A DNA stretch of 7,124 bases from JANYGM01 sp043764015 (GTDB lineage: Bacteria > Bacteroidota > Bacteroidia > Cytophagales > Thermonemataceae), in contig JAYUKY010000125.1 in NCBI GenBank assembly GCA_043764015.1, positions 1 to 7,124 of the forward strand, read 5' to 3'. This document shows positions 1 to 6,213 of the stretch, piece by piece. The position numbers were made by a program, and so were the translations under genes. Within the stretch, counting starts at the first letter, position 1; each line of letters begins with the position of its first letter. The notes under the pieces are model-generated. The model worked only from the letters and a program-made list of their open reading frames with translations, was not told the origin of the DNA and did no database searches.

Positions 1-1064
1 GTATGCGCCCATTTACTTACATCTACTGTTATATCAATACTTTTAGACGTTCTATTGTAAGAAATACCTGATTGAGTAGATTTCTTAAAATCAAATACTT
101 GTCCTGTTTTAGCAGAGTGTTTTTCCATTGCTGCTATAGTTCTTTTCATTCCTGCATAAGCATCTCTTACTCGTTGAACTCTGACCTTTGTCTCTGCTGG
201 ATAATTAGGATTATTTAAAGCCTTTTCATAAGAAGCAAGATTTGTATTTATCATAGTCTTAAACTGTGCAAACAAGCCATCACTATCTCTGATATCAGGT
301 GGAGGCAAAAAATTCATTCCTGTGTCTTCGTCATCTTCATTACCATTAGTGGGTAAGGGAATAGTGTAGCTAGGCGCAAATATTGGACCTTGTACGCCTG
401 TACCAGAGCCATAAATATTGATACCATACGAGGTATTAAAAATAGGAATTGAAGTTACAGGAGGATTGGGCGACTCTAAATCCCTTGCAGTTAAACTCGC
501 ATCAAAAGTACTTCTTTTGTCAAAGGCTTTTCCTTTCTCAAAATTATAATCAATGTCATACTGTAACAAAGCAAGCGTAAAACCATTAAAACTTCCACCC
601 TCTCCAAAATTGGAAAGCGCATTTTGGAAGATAAAATCTTGTTTATTTTCTATGGTTTCGTTAGTAGCCACTATTTCAATGATTTTAGCAGAAGTAATCT
701 CGTCATTATCAACAACAAGGCAAAGTTTTCGTAAAAAGCCTTGTTTTGTATAATTTACTGTCAAATATCGTGCCACAGGTACAATAAGTAACTGTTTTGT
801 CTCATTTAAATTGAGTGTTTTCACTCTTTGCCAATCAGGGTAAAAATCCTTGTAGCGAGTTTCAAAAGAAGACATTTCACGAGCATTTTTGCTTATCTTG
901 CTTTTCTTATTAGCATAAAACCAAGTCATAGCCTTTTGTAGGGCTATATTATTGGCTGGCAAGTTGTCTTGCGGTTCTAGGTTGTCGTATGGTTTCTTAC
1001 AACCATAGACTAAGCCAAGCATTAGCAAAAATGCTATTACTTTGCTTTTTTGTTTTCTTATCAT
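1..1064 (-). CDS. Putative lipoprotein of unknown function (3' end outside window)
   Basis: Reading the minus strand from ATG at 1064 gives 354 uninterrupted codons up to the left edge, so this is a real gene whose C-terminus is missing. Residues 1-21 form a signal peptide (basic MIRKQKSK, then a hydrophobic stretch) ending in a lipobox V-Y-G-Cys22, so the protein is probably lipidated and membrane anchored. Residues about 40-135 form a globular part containing FYPDWQR (74-80), LLIVPVARYL (92-101) and a strand-rich stretch ending in KIIEIVAT. From memory, this W-x-x-(A/V)/VPV/DNDEI pattern resembles the N-terminus of a group of Bacteroidota lipoproteins with no assigned function. Residues 195-260 are a Pro/Asn/Gly-rich linker with an acidic NEDDED patch. 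A Lys/Arg-rich helical part follows (about 265-320). The C-terminal domain that might reveal function lies outside the window. It is divergent from the XRE regulator at 1239, which may control it. The existence of the gene is well supported; its function is not known. Confidence 0.85.
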   Translation of the reverse strand, partial: MIRKQKSKVIAFLLMLGLVYGCKKPYDNLEPQDNLPANNIALQKAMTWFYANKKSKISKNAREMSSFETRYKDFYPDWQRVKTLNLNETKQLLIVPVARYLTVNYTKQGFLRKLCLVVDNDEITSAKIIEIVATNETIENKQDFIFQNALSNFGEGGSFNGFTLALLQYDIDYNFEKGKAFDKRSTFDASLTARDLESPNPPVTSIPIFNTSYGINIYGSGTGVQGPIFAPSYTIPLPTNGNEDDEDTGMNFLPPPDIRDSDGLFAQFKTMINTNLASYEKALNNPNYPAETKVRVQRVRDAYAGMKRTIAAMEKHSAKTGQVFDFKKSTQSGISYNRTSKSIDITVDVSKWAH

Positions 1065-1093
1065 AAAGAAAAGGTTTAGAGGGGTTATTTAAA

Positions 1094-1107
1094 ATTTGTG
1101 CACAAAT
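1094..1107. promoter_or_regulatory. Perfect 14-bp palindrome, candidate operator
   Basis: ATTTGTGCACAAAT is a perfect inverted repeat with no spacer. It ends one base before the TTG (-33) element of the rightward promoter and lies in the predicted leader of the leftward lipoprotein transcript. XRE regulators usually bind short palindromes next to their own promoter, so this is a reasonable operator candidate. Binding is inferred only. The site shares a GTGCA/CAAA half-site with the second palindrome at 1141. Confidence 0.45.
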
Positions 1108-1108
1108 A

Positions 1109-1138
1109 TTGCATTTCAAAGATATTTATATATGTTTG
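1109..1138 (+). promoter_or_regulatory. Bacteroidota-type promoter for the XRE regulator gene
   Basis: TTG at 1109-1111, a 19-bp spacer, then TATGTTTG at 1131-1138 match the Bacteroidota consensus TTG...TAnnTTTG. Transcription would start near 1145, giving a leader of about 95 nt before the ATG at 1239. The element overlaps the path of the leftward promoter at 1149-1179. Confidence 0.55.
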
Positions 1139-1140
1139 TA

Positions 1141-1151
1141 TTGCAGTGCAA
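1141..1151. promoter_or_regulatory. Perfect 11-bp palindrome at both predicted start sites
   Basis: TTGCAGTGCAA reads as TTGCA-G-TGCAA, a perfect inverted repeat around one central base. It covers the predicted rightward start (about 1145) and leftward start (about 1142), and overlaps the first bases of the leftward -7 element. A protein bound here could block both promoters. Its centre is about 45 bp from that of the palindrome at 1094-1107. The operator role is an inference. Confidence 0.4.
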
Positions 1152-1179
1152 AAGTAGGGGTATTGATTATGATTAACAA
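1149..1179 (-). promoter_or_regulatory. Bacteroidota-type promoter for the left-edge lipoprotein gene
   Basis: On the minus strand, TTG (1179-1177), a 20-bp spacer and TACTTTTG (1156-1149) match TTG...TAnnTTTG. Transcription would start near 1142 and run leftward with a leader of roughly 80 nt to the ATG at 1064. It faces the rightward promoter, and the two cannot easily be occupied by RNA polymerase at the same time. Confidence 0.55.
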
Positions 1180-1238
1180 ACACTCACAGTATTATCTCAA
1201 CCTTGTTAGTATTATTTTCACTTTTAACACAATAAATT

Positions 1239-1592
1239 ATGAGTTTGTCTAAGCAAATAGGTAGAAGCCTAAAAATAGTAAGAGATGATAAAAAATTCTC
1301 ACAAGCACAAATGGGAGATGTTTTTAATAAATCTGCCTCGTGGTATAGCAAAGTGGAACAAGGATTGATAGATTTGTCTATATCACAACTAGAAAATATT
1401 GCAGATAAACTAAATTTGCCAGTTTCTGAGTTTATTGAGTGTGCAGAAAACAATACACATATCCAAATAAATCAAAATAATGGATATGGCATTCAAAATG
1501 CTAAAATAACAATTTCTGGTAAAGACCTTAAAAAGTTTCTTAAGTCAGTTTCAAAAGAAAAACAAGCAAAAAATAAAGCTGATGAAAAATAA
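1239..1592 (+). CDS. XRE-family helix-turn-helix transcriptional regulator
   Basis: This 117-residue protein is a cytoplasmic DNA-binding regulator of the lambda Cro/C1 (XRE) type. The HTH domain covers about residues 7-66: IGRSLKIVRDDKKFSQAQMG holds helices 1 and 2, SASWYSKVEQG (32-42) is the turn and recognition helix with the usual SKVEQG signature, and the stretch up to LNLPVSEFIE closes the five-helix bundle. Residues 70-88 are Asn/Gln-rich, and the lysine-rich tail (about 94-117) looks like a short helix that could mediate oligomerisation. There is no sensor domain, so any signal is unknown. The ATG at 1239 follows an AT-rich leader without a Shine-Dalgarno sequence, normal for this phylum. 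The gene is divergent from the lipoprotein gene at 1064 and probably autoregulates through the shared control region, which is inferred from position and from the palindromes there. A phage or toxin-antitoxin origin is possible, but no partner genes are visible. Confidence 0.88.
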   Translation: MSLSKQIGRSLKIVRDDKKFSQAQMGDVFNKSASWYSKVEQGLIDLSISQLENIADKLNLPVSEFIECAENNTHIQINQNNGYGIQNAKITISGKDLKKFLKSVSKEKQAKNKADEK

Positions 1593-1629
1593 TTTTTATA
1601 ATTTTTGAGTTAATCAGTTATGAAGTGAT

Positions 1630-1666
1630 AACGCTTGAAGGGTTTTAAATCCTTCAAGCGTTTTTT
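1630..1666 (+). terminator. Rho-independent terminator after the XRE gene, between convergent genes
   Basis: A perfect 12-bp stem (AACGCTTGAAGG at 1630-1641 with its complement at 1651-1662) closes a 9-nt loop and runs into six T residues (1661-1666). It ends transcription rightward from the XRE gene. It also lies just past the nadE stop codon on the other strand; read leftward the stem is kept but there is no T-tract, so leftward termination would be weaker. Confidence 0.88.
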
Positions 1667-1668
1667 GC

Positions 1669-3642
1669 TTAAAAATCCCTCAACTCCTGCAATTCTTTGG
1701 CAAAACCGCCAGACAAAATAGGAAAACGACACCAAGTTTTTGGGTCAAGATTTTTGTCGTCTAAATGAAAGGAAGGTGCATAACGCTCTCTTTTCCATTG
1801 ATTTCTGCACCAAAGTAAAAAGAATTTTTCTACATAATTTTTTAGCTGATTGCGTTGTTTTTCTGGGTGTTTTATCTCCAAAATCTGTAAACATTCCAAA
1901 GGCGCACGCTTATCACGTATGGCGGCTTCTTCAATATCATCTAAAATATTATAAGGCATCAAATCAGTTTCATCTGTTTGCATTGCACCTTTTGGGCGAA
2001 GTTCTGCGGTTGGTTGCTGATTATTGACAAACGACAAAGCAGAGATAACATACTCGTTATCAACGCCTTTATTTTGTAGCCAGCGTAACCAATAACGCAA
2101 ATAATCTTTATCAATTCCTGCAATGGGACTAAGTCCGCCAGAAGTATCTCCGTCCATTGTGGCATAGCCTACGGCAGCTTCAGAACGGTTGCTAGTAGAA
2201 AGCAAAAGGGCATTTTTGAGATTGGCATAAAACCAAATACTAGGCGCACGCACTCGTGCCTGTATATTTTGGAGCGCAATGTCGTCAGTTTCCCACGAAA
2301 GTTCACGTCCTAAACTTTCTGCCACTATTTTGGTATATTCTTTGACAATATTATTGATATTGAGGTTATGAAACTCTGCACAAACTGCACCAGCCAGCTC
2401 TTTGGCAGCTGTGAAGGTAACATCTCCACTATTTTCTGTGCCTTGATAAGCCGTAGTAATCAGGTGTTTAGCAAGTTCATCAGCAGTTTTTAGGTCTTTG
2501 ATATTTTTGATATAAGAGATTTTAGCTACAAAACGCTCAAAACCTAACTCCTTGATACCCAAGTCTATCATCATACGACACAAACATACAATAGCAGAAG
2601 AATCAGCCCCACCGCTCAAAGAAACGACAAACCCACCAGAACGGCTTTTGCGCAAATAATCATACAAACCAAGCATCATTGCACGAGCAAATTCTTCTTC
2701 TTTGATGTTTTCACTTTGCTCCCACGTAGTTTTGAAAGCTGTTATTTTCTCCAAACCAATTTTAGGAAAATCAAAATTATTATCAATGCAATTCCCAAAG
2801 CTTTCCACAATATCAAAAGTATGCGTCTGGATTTGCGCCAGTCGTGTCAAATCTACATCAATAACGGCAGTCGTAATAATCACATCTTCAAAAGAAAGAC
2901 GCTCACCAATAGCCAAAAGCGTACCATTAGAGGCAATAATACTTCCACCATCAAAAATTACTCTTCCAGACTCATTTCCCATCAAATTAGCATAAATATA
3001 ACTCACACCAAATGCCCTAGAACCTTCTAAAACAAACCTTTTGCGTACTTCTAGTTTATCAAAAGCAAAATGAGAAGCACTCGGATTGAGGATAATATCA
3101 ATGCCATAATTGTACAAATCACGTCCAGGGCGGTTGGCGACCCAAGCATCTTCACAAATTTCAAAACCAATTTTGATACCGTTTATGTTGAAATAAACAT
3201 CACCAACTTTGTACTCGTGTCCGCCTATATGTATGTGAGAGTAGCCTTTTTGAGTCCACGCCGTAAACCAACGTGGCTCGTAGTGAATGCCGTTGCCTGC
3301 TAAGAATTTTTTTGCAGGAAATCCCAAAATTTCACCATCAGAAATAAGGCAGGCACAATTAAAAAGTTTGTTTTGAATAAGTAGCGGCAAACCCACCGTA
3401 ACAACCATATTTTTGGTATAAGGCACAATTTTTTGGAGATATTCCAAAGATTTTTCAGTAGTATTTACGGCATAAAAAGCATCTTCACAGCCATATCCAG
3501 TGATACAGAGTTCGGGCAGGCAAAGTATGCTCACGTCTTCATTTCGGGCTTTTTCTATGGCACTTATGATATGTTGGAAATTATTTTCCCAATCTAAGGG
3601 CGTTTGGTTAAGCACGCCTGCGCCTACTTTGATAAGTTTCAT
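1669..3642 (-). CDS. nadE: Glutamine-dependent NAD+ synthetase
   Basis: This cytoplasmic enzyme makes NAD+ from deamido-NAD+, ATP and glutamine, the last step of NAD+ biosynthesis. It is the long two-domain form (657 residues). The N-terminal nitrilase-type glutaminase domain (about 1-290) has the expected Glu44 (LPELCITGYG), Lys111 (AKKFL) and Cys163 (FEICEDAW) triad, which releases ammonia from glutamine. The C-terminal synthetase domain (about 315-650) has the ATP-binding P-loop SLSGGADSS (341-349), STSNRSEAAVGYATMDGD (482-499), SGGLSPIAG and the PTAELRP motif (544-550). The catalytic motifs checked are present and the frame is intact, so the protein should be active. The start at 3642 is fixed by the family N-terminus, where MKLIKVGAGVLNQ begins the first strand of the nitrilase fold. 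It lies 79 bp after the lipoprotein gene on the same strand, and its 3' end meets the XRE gene at a hairpin. Confidence 0.97.
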   Translation of the reverse strand: MKLIKVGAGVLNQTPLDWENNFQHIISAIEKARNEDVSILCLPELCITGYGCEDAFYAVNTTEKSLEYLQKIVPYTKNMVVTVGLPLLIQNKLFNCACLISDGEILGFPAKKFLAGNGIHYEPRWFTAWTQKGYSHIHIGGHEYKVGDVYFNINGIKIGFEICEDAWVANRPGRDLYNYGIDIILNPSASHFAFDKLEVRKRFVLEGSRAFGVSYIYANLMGNESGRVIFDGGSIIASNGTLLAIGERLSFEDVIITTAVIDVDLTRLAQIQTHTFDIVESFGNCIDNNFDFPKIGLEKITAFKTTWEQSENIKEEEFARAMMLGLYDYLRKSRSGGFVVSLSGGADSSAIVCLCRMMIDLGIKELGFERFVAKISYIKNIKDLKTADELAKHLITTAYQGTENSGDVTFTAAKELAGAVCAEFHNLNINNIVKEYTKIVAESLGRELSWETDDIALQNIQARVRAPSIWFYANLKNALLLSTSNRSEAAVGYATMDGDTSGGLSPIAGIDKDYLRYWLRWLQNKGVDNEYVISALSFVNNQQPTAELRPKGAMQTDETDLMPYNILDDIEEAAIRDKRAPLECLQILEIKHPEKQRNQLKNYVEKFFLLWCRNQWKRERYAPSFHLDDKNLDPKTWCRFPILSGGFAKELQELRDF

Positions 3643-3683
3643 AAAGAATTATTGAGGAATTATTTTAAGAAAATTTTGATTTT

Positions 3684-3713
3684 TAAAGTTAGAAAAAAGA
3701 AATCAAATCTCAA
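3684..3713 (-). promoter_or_regulatory. Possible nadE promoter
   Basis: On the minus strand, TTG (3713-3711), a 19-bp spacer and TAACTTTA (3691-3684) match the Bacteroidota promoter except for the last base of the -7 element (A instead of G). Transcription would begin about 35 nt before the nadE ATG. The mismatch and the AT-rich background make this uncertain; nadE may instead be read through from the lipoprotein gene. Confidence 0.3.
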
Positions 3714-3721
3714 AATAATCT

Positions 3722-4525
3722 TTACTTTTCTATCAAATTGAATTTTCCTGTTTTTTTATCAAAAACAAGTTCTCCAATGATTTGTGGTTGATTATCTATG
3801 TTTATTTGTTGCGAAAGTCGGATAGTTGTGCCTTCTTGTGGAATAATAACCATCAAATAAGGATTAAAATATTCATTTTCTTTAGTTTTTTGTGGCTTCC
3901 TTTTACTGAATAATGCTTCAATGGCTGGTATTGGGACAATTTGAGTTGTAATATCTTCCCAATCATTGCCAGTAGTAGCATTTATTTTATTCTCATAAAA
4001 CTTTAGATTTTTGATTTCGCCACGTTCATTAGTGCCATCATTTTCATAGGTAAAAACACCAAAAAATTCATTTTTATTATTGTCTAGCCATATTGCAAGG
4101 GCTGCTTTTTGGCTTGAAGGTTGCTTTGTATAGATTTTATCTTCTACAATAAAATTAGCAAAACCATTTTTATCATCAATTATTTTGATAATTTTCTCTC
4201 CTGCGCCTTCTTTTCCTTTTAAATATTGTAAAAAAATATCTTCATACAAAGTAGCATAATACTTAATTCCTTTGTTTTTGTGCTTTTTGTTTTTATTTGC
4301 CTTGTTTATTTTCCTTCTACTTTTATTTTTGGGATTATCAATAACATCATCAGAAATGATTTCAGTGTTGTTTTTAGGAGGATTATTGTTGTTAGAAATT
4401 TCTTTAGAAGTATCTTTTGTGGCTAGTTTGTCGTCTTTATTTGGTTGTTGAGTGCAACTTATCAAAACAAAAAATAGCAACGGAATCATTATGATTATTG
4501 CCGAAATGATAGGTGTTTTTTTCAT
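3722..4525 (-). CDS. Lysine/asparagine-rich lipoprotein of unknown function
   Basis: This 267-residue protein has an N-terminal signal peptide with a long hydrophobic core (residues 6-21) and a lipobox L-I-S-Cys24, so it should be lipidated and exported. Residues 25-88 are a low-complexity tether rich in Asn, Lys, Asp and Ser, with a very basic stretch (about 66-87, KNKSRRKINK and following). The globular part (about 89-267) contains a strand-rich region, KIIDDKNGFANF, the KFYE strand (175-178) and DWEDITTQIVP (188-198). From memory, a W-x-D-(I/V)-T-x-Q-(V/I)-x-P segment after a FYE strand recurs in uncharacterised secreted bacterial proteins that report on a stored input value, but I cannot name the family. 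No catalytic motif is visible. It is transcribed ahead of nadE with a 79-bp gap, has its own promoter, and is divergent from metF; neither neighbour suggests a function. Confidence 0.85.
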   Translation of the reverse strand: MKKTPIISAIIIMIPLLFFVLISCTQQPNKDDKLATKDTSKEISNNNNPPKNNTEIISDDVIDNPKNKSRRKINKANKNKKHKNKGIKYYATLYEDIFLQYLKGKEGAGEKIIKIIDDKNGFANFIVEDKIYTKQPSSQKAALAIWLDNNKNEFFGVFTYENDGTNERGEIKNLKFYENKINATTGNDWEDITTQIVPIPAIEALFSKRKPQKTKENEYFNPYLMVIIPQEGTTIRLSQQINIDNQPQIIGELVFDKKTGKFNLIEK

Positions 4526-4566
4526 TTTTTTGATTTTCTCAATAAATTGTTTGTTGATTTTTCTTA

Positions 4567-4599
4567 CAAAATTATCATAAAACCAATATATGAAAGCAA
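4567..4599 (-). promoter_or_regulatory. Promoter for the lipoprotein gene at 4525
   Basis: On the minus strand, TTG (4599-4597), a 22-bp spacer and TAATTTTG (4574-4567) match the Bacteroidota promoter consensus, with the spacer at the long end of the range. Predicted transcription starts near 4560, about 35 nt before the ATG. It is one half of the 216-bp divergent region shared with metF. Confidence 0.5.
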
Positions 4600-4683
4600 G
4601 TAATTTACGAAAAAACAGTTTTAGTTAATGAAAACATACTTTTATTTGATAAAGGATTTTCACAAACAAATTCTCTAAAATCA

Positions 4684-4713
4684 TTAAACATATACGTTTT
4701 TTTTGTAGTTTTG
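4684..4713 (+). promoter_or_regulatory. Promoter for metF
   Basis: TAGTTTTG at 4706-4713 is a full match to the -7 consensus TAnnTTTG. A TTA at 4684-4686, 19 bp upstream, is a two-of-three match to the -33 TTG. The predicted start near 4720 leaves a leader of only about 22 nt, too short to hold a SAM riboswitch. Between this and the leftward promoter I see only AT-rich sequence. Confidence 0.45.
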
Positions 4714-4741
4714 CACTAGGAAAGAAATCATATAAAAAGCC

Positions 4742-5692
4742 ATGACCAAAATTATTCAGCATATCCAACAAAGTGACAAAACTTTGTTTTCATTTGAAAT
4801 ATTGCCTCCACTTAAAGGAGAAAGCATACAACAACTTTTCAAGGCTATTGACCCATTGATGGAATTTAAACCAAAATTCATTGATGTAACCTACCACAGA
4901 GAAGAATATGTCTATAAAAAACGGGAAAATGGACTTTTAGAACGCCAAACCATACGCAAACGTCCTGGAACTGTGGGTATTTGTGCTGCTATTATGAACC
5001 ATTTTAAGGTTGATGCCGTTCCTCATATCATTTGTGGTGGTTTTTCTAAGGAAGAAACAGAAAATGCGCTTATTGACCTTGACTTTTTGGGTATTGATAA
5101 TGTGCTTGTACTACGTGGAGATGCTATTAAATCTGAAGGAAGTTTTACTGCAGACCCAAACGGACACGCTTATGCCACAGAACTACTTGTGCAGGTAAAT
5201 GATATGAATAATGGAAAATACGTTGAAGAGATAAATATGAGTCCTACTAATTTTTGTATTGGTGTGGCGGGCTACCCAGAAAAGCATTTTGAAGCACCTA
5301 GCCTCAATACTGATTTGAAATATTTGAAACAAAAAGTTGATTTAGGCGCAGAATTTATTGTTACGCAGATGTTTTTTGATAATAAAAAATATTTTGAGTT
5401 TGTCAATAAATGTCGTAATATGGGAATAACTGTTCCTATTATTCCTGGTTTGAAGCCAATTACTACCAAAAAACAACTTACCATTTTGCCAAGTATTTTT
5501 CATATTGATTTGCCAGATGAGTTAGTTTTGGAGATTGAAAAGTGCAAAACAAACGACCAAGTCAAACAAGTTGGGATAGAATGGGGCATAAAACAGTCAA
5601 AAGAGCTAATGGAGGCTGGTGTACCTTGTTTGCATTATTATTCTATGAGCAAATCTGATGCAGTAAGACAAATTGCAGAAACTTTATTTTAG
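4742..5692 (+). CDS. metF: 5,10-methylenetetrahydrofolate reductase
   Basis: This cytoplasmic FAD enzyme reduces 5,10-methylene-THF to 5-methyl-THF, the methyl donor for methionine synthesis. The 316 residues form one TIM-barrel domain of the usual bacterial length. Family signatures run in order: SFEILPP (17-23) with Glu19 matching the catalytic Glu of E. coli MetF, FIDVTYHREE (46-55), HIICGGFSKEE (95-105), VLVLRGDAIK (121-130) with the conserved LRGD flavin-site motif, FCIGVAGYPEKH (171-182), FIVTQMFFD (205-213) with the folate-binding Gln209, VPIIPGLKPI (231-240), and GVPCLHYYSMSKSD near the end. The frame is intact and these key residues are present. The HREEYVYKKRENG insertion and overall wording fit the Bacteroidota form, from memory. 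The ATG at 4742 directly begins the family N-terminus. It is not in an operon with metH here, and the lipoprotein upstream is divergent. Confidence 0.97.
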   Translation: MTKIIQHIQQSDKTLFSFEILPPLKGESIQQLFKAIDPLMEFKPKFIDVTYHREEYVYKKRENGLLERQTIRKRPGTVGICAAIMNHFKVDAVPHIICGGFSKEETENALIDLDFLGIDNVLVLRGDAIKSEGSFTADPNGHAYATELLVQVNDMNNGKYVEEINMSPTNFCIGVAGYPEKHFEAPSLNTDLKYLKQKVDLGAEFIVTQMFFDNKKYFEFVNKCRNMGITVPIIPGLKPITTKKQLTILPSIFHIDLPDELVLEIEKCKTNDQVKQVGIEWGIKQSKELMEAGVPCLHYYSMSKSDAVRQIAETLF

Positions 5693-5709
5693 GTGTTTTT
5701 GTAGGGATT

Positions 5710-5740
5710 TTTTTATAAAATTACTATAAAAATTCTTTTT
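5710..5740 (+). terminator. Weak candidate terminator after metF
   Basis: TTTTTATA (5710-5717) pairs with TATAAAAA (5725-5732) around a 7-nt loop, followed by ATTC and a run of T (5736-5740). The stem is only A-U pairs, so it would be unstable. It is the only hairpin I see between metF and the next promoter. Confidence 0.3.
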
Positions 5741-5752
5741 CAGAAAAAACAT

Positions 5753-5783
5753 TTGTCAAATACAACATTTTTTAGTAATTTTG
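5753..5783 (+). promoter_or_regulatory. Bacteroidota-type promoter for the coiled-coil gene pair
   Basis: TTG (5753-5755, within TTTG), a 20-bp spacer and TAATTTTG (5776-5783) are a complete match to the Bacteroidota consensus. Transcription should start near 5790, so the left arm of the inverted repeat (5815-5851) would lie inside the 5' leader of the mRNA for the genes at 5884 and 6214. Confidence 0.6.
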
Positions 5784-5814
5784 AGAAAGTTTTGAAAATA
5801 TAGAATTTGTGCTT

Positions 5815-5851
5815 GTATTCATTCACAATTCACAATTTAAAATTCACAATT
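5815..5851. repeat. Left arm of a 32-bp perfect inverted repeat made of ATTCACA heptamers
   Basis: Positions 5820-5851 are an exact reverse complement of 6938-6969. Inside, the arm is a short tandem heptamer array: ATTCACA, ATTCACA, the variant ATTTAAA, ATTCACA, then ATT. The match extends outward through GTATT (5815-5819) with one inserted base in the other arm. The arm lies in the leader of the coiled-coil gene pair, 32 bp before the ATG at 5884. An open frame from a GTG at 5809 crosses it but only translates the repeat. Confidence 0.93.
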
Positions 5852-5883
5852 ATTTCAAAAATATCTTATCAGAAATCAATTAT

Positions 5884-6207
5884 ATGGAAAATACACTCAA
5901 CGAAAGTACAAAACTAGACGAAGTAAGAAAACTTATCTTTGGAGAGGAAATAAAAACCTACAATTCTGAAATAGATGCCATCAAACGCAGTCTTGACAAC
6001 TATCGTACAGAAATTTCTGTAAAAATTGATGAAGTTAAGATTGAAATGCTTAAATCTATTGAAAGCCTGGAACAGAAAATGCTGGCACGAGTAGCTGATT
6101 TTCAGACTTCTGCACGTCAGGAATTAGAAACGCAACGCCGCAATACAGTTAATAGAGCTGCTTTGAGCAATATTTTTGATGAAATTTCTAAATCTTTAGC
6201 ACAATAA
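5884..6207 (+). CDS. Small coiled-coil protein of unknown function
   Basis: The protein has 107 residues, no signal peptide and no membrane segment, so it is probably cytoplasmic. It starts with a short polar stretch and then LDEVRKLIFGEE (11-22), a motif that recurs in the downstream partner. Residues about 25-85 show heptad-like spacing of Ile, Leu, Val and Met between charged residues and should form a long amphipathic coiled coil. The end, NRAALSNIFDEISKSLAQ (90-107), is another amphipathic helix. From memory, the L-R-x-L-(L/I)-x-G-E motif with a terminal R-x-x-L-x-x-(L/I)-F-x-E helix occurs in coiled-coil and OmpA-linked proteins of cyanobacteria and Bacteroidota, but this is not proof of relationship. 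I chose the ATG at 5884, not the GTG at 5809, because the extra 25 residues translate the inverted repeat. The next gene starts 6 bp downstream, so the two are very likely co-transcribed and may form one complex. Confidence 0.82.
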   Translation: MENTLNESTKLDEVRKLIFGEEIKTYNSEIDAIKRSLDNYRTEISVKIDEVKIEMLKSIESLEQKMLARVADFQTSARQELETQRRNTVNRAALSNIFDEISKSLAQ

Positions 6208-6213
6208 GAAATA

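Noticed and set aside
553..753. A 66-residue plus-strand frame, considered as a small gene
   Set aside because: It is antisense to the continuous lipoprotein frame on the minus strand, which has a signal peptide and lipobox.
1184..1453. A minus-strand frame of 89 residues over the XRE gene, considered as an overlapping antisense gene
   Set aside because: The opposite strand encodes a clear HTH domain. The antisense frame has cysteine- and serine-rich low-information content.
1740..3303. Several open frames on the plus strand inside nadE (1740-2027, 2702-2995, 2716-3030, 3070-3303), and one on the minus strand at 1959-2165
   Set aside because: They overlap a clear full-length enzyme gene, have no domain-like content and read as shadows of its codon pattern.
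4600..4741. SAM riboswitch or methionine operator upstream of metF
   Set aside because: No GC-containing paired structure is visible, and the predicted leader is only about 22 nt.
5809..5883. Upstream GTG start that would add 25 residues (MLVFIHNSQFKIHN...) to the first coiled-coil protein
   Set aside because: The extension translates the heptamer inverted repeat. The ATG at 5884 begins a sensible charged N-terminus leading into the conserved-looking motif.
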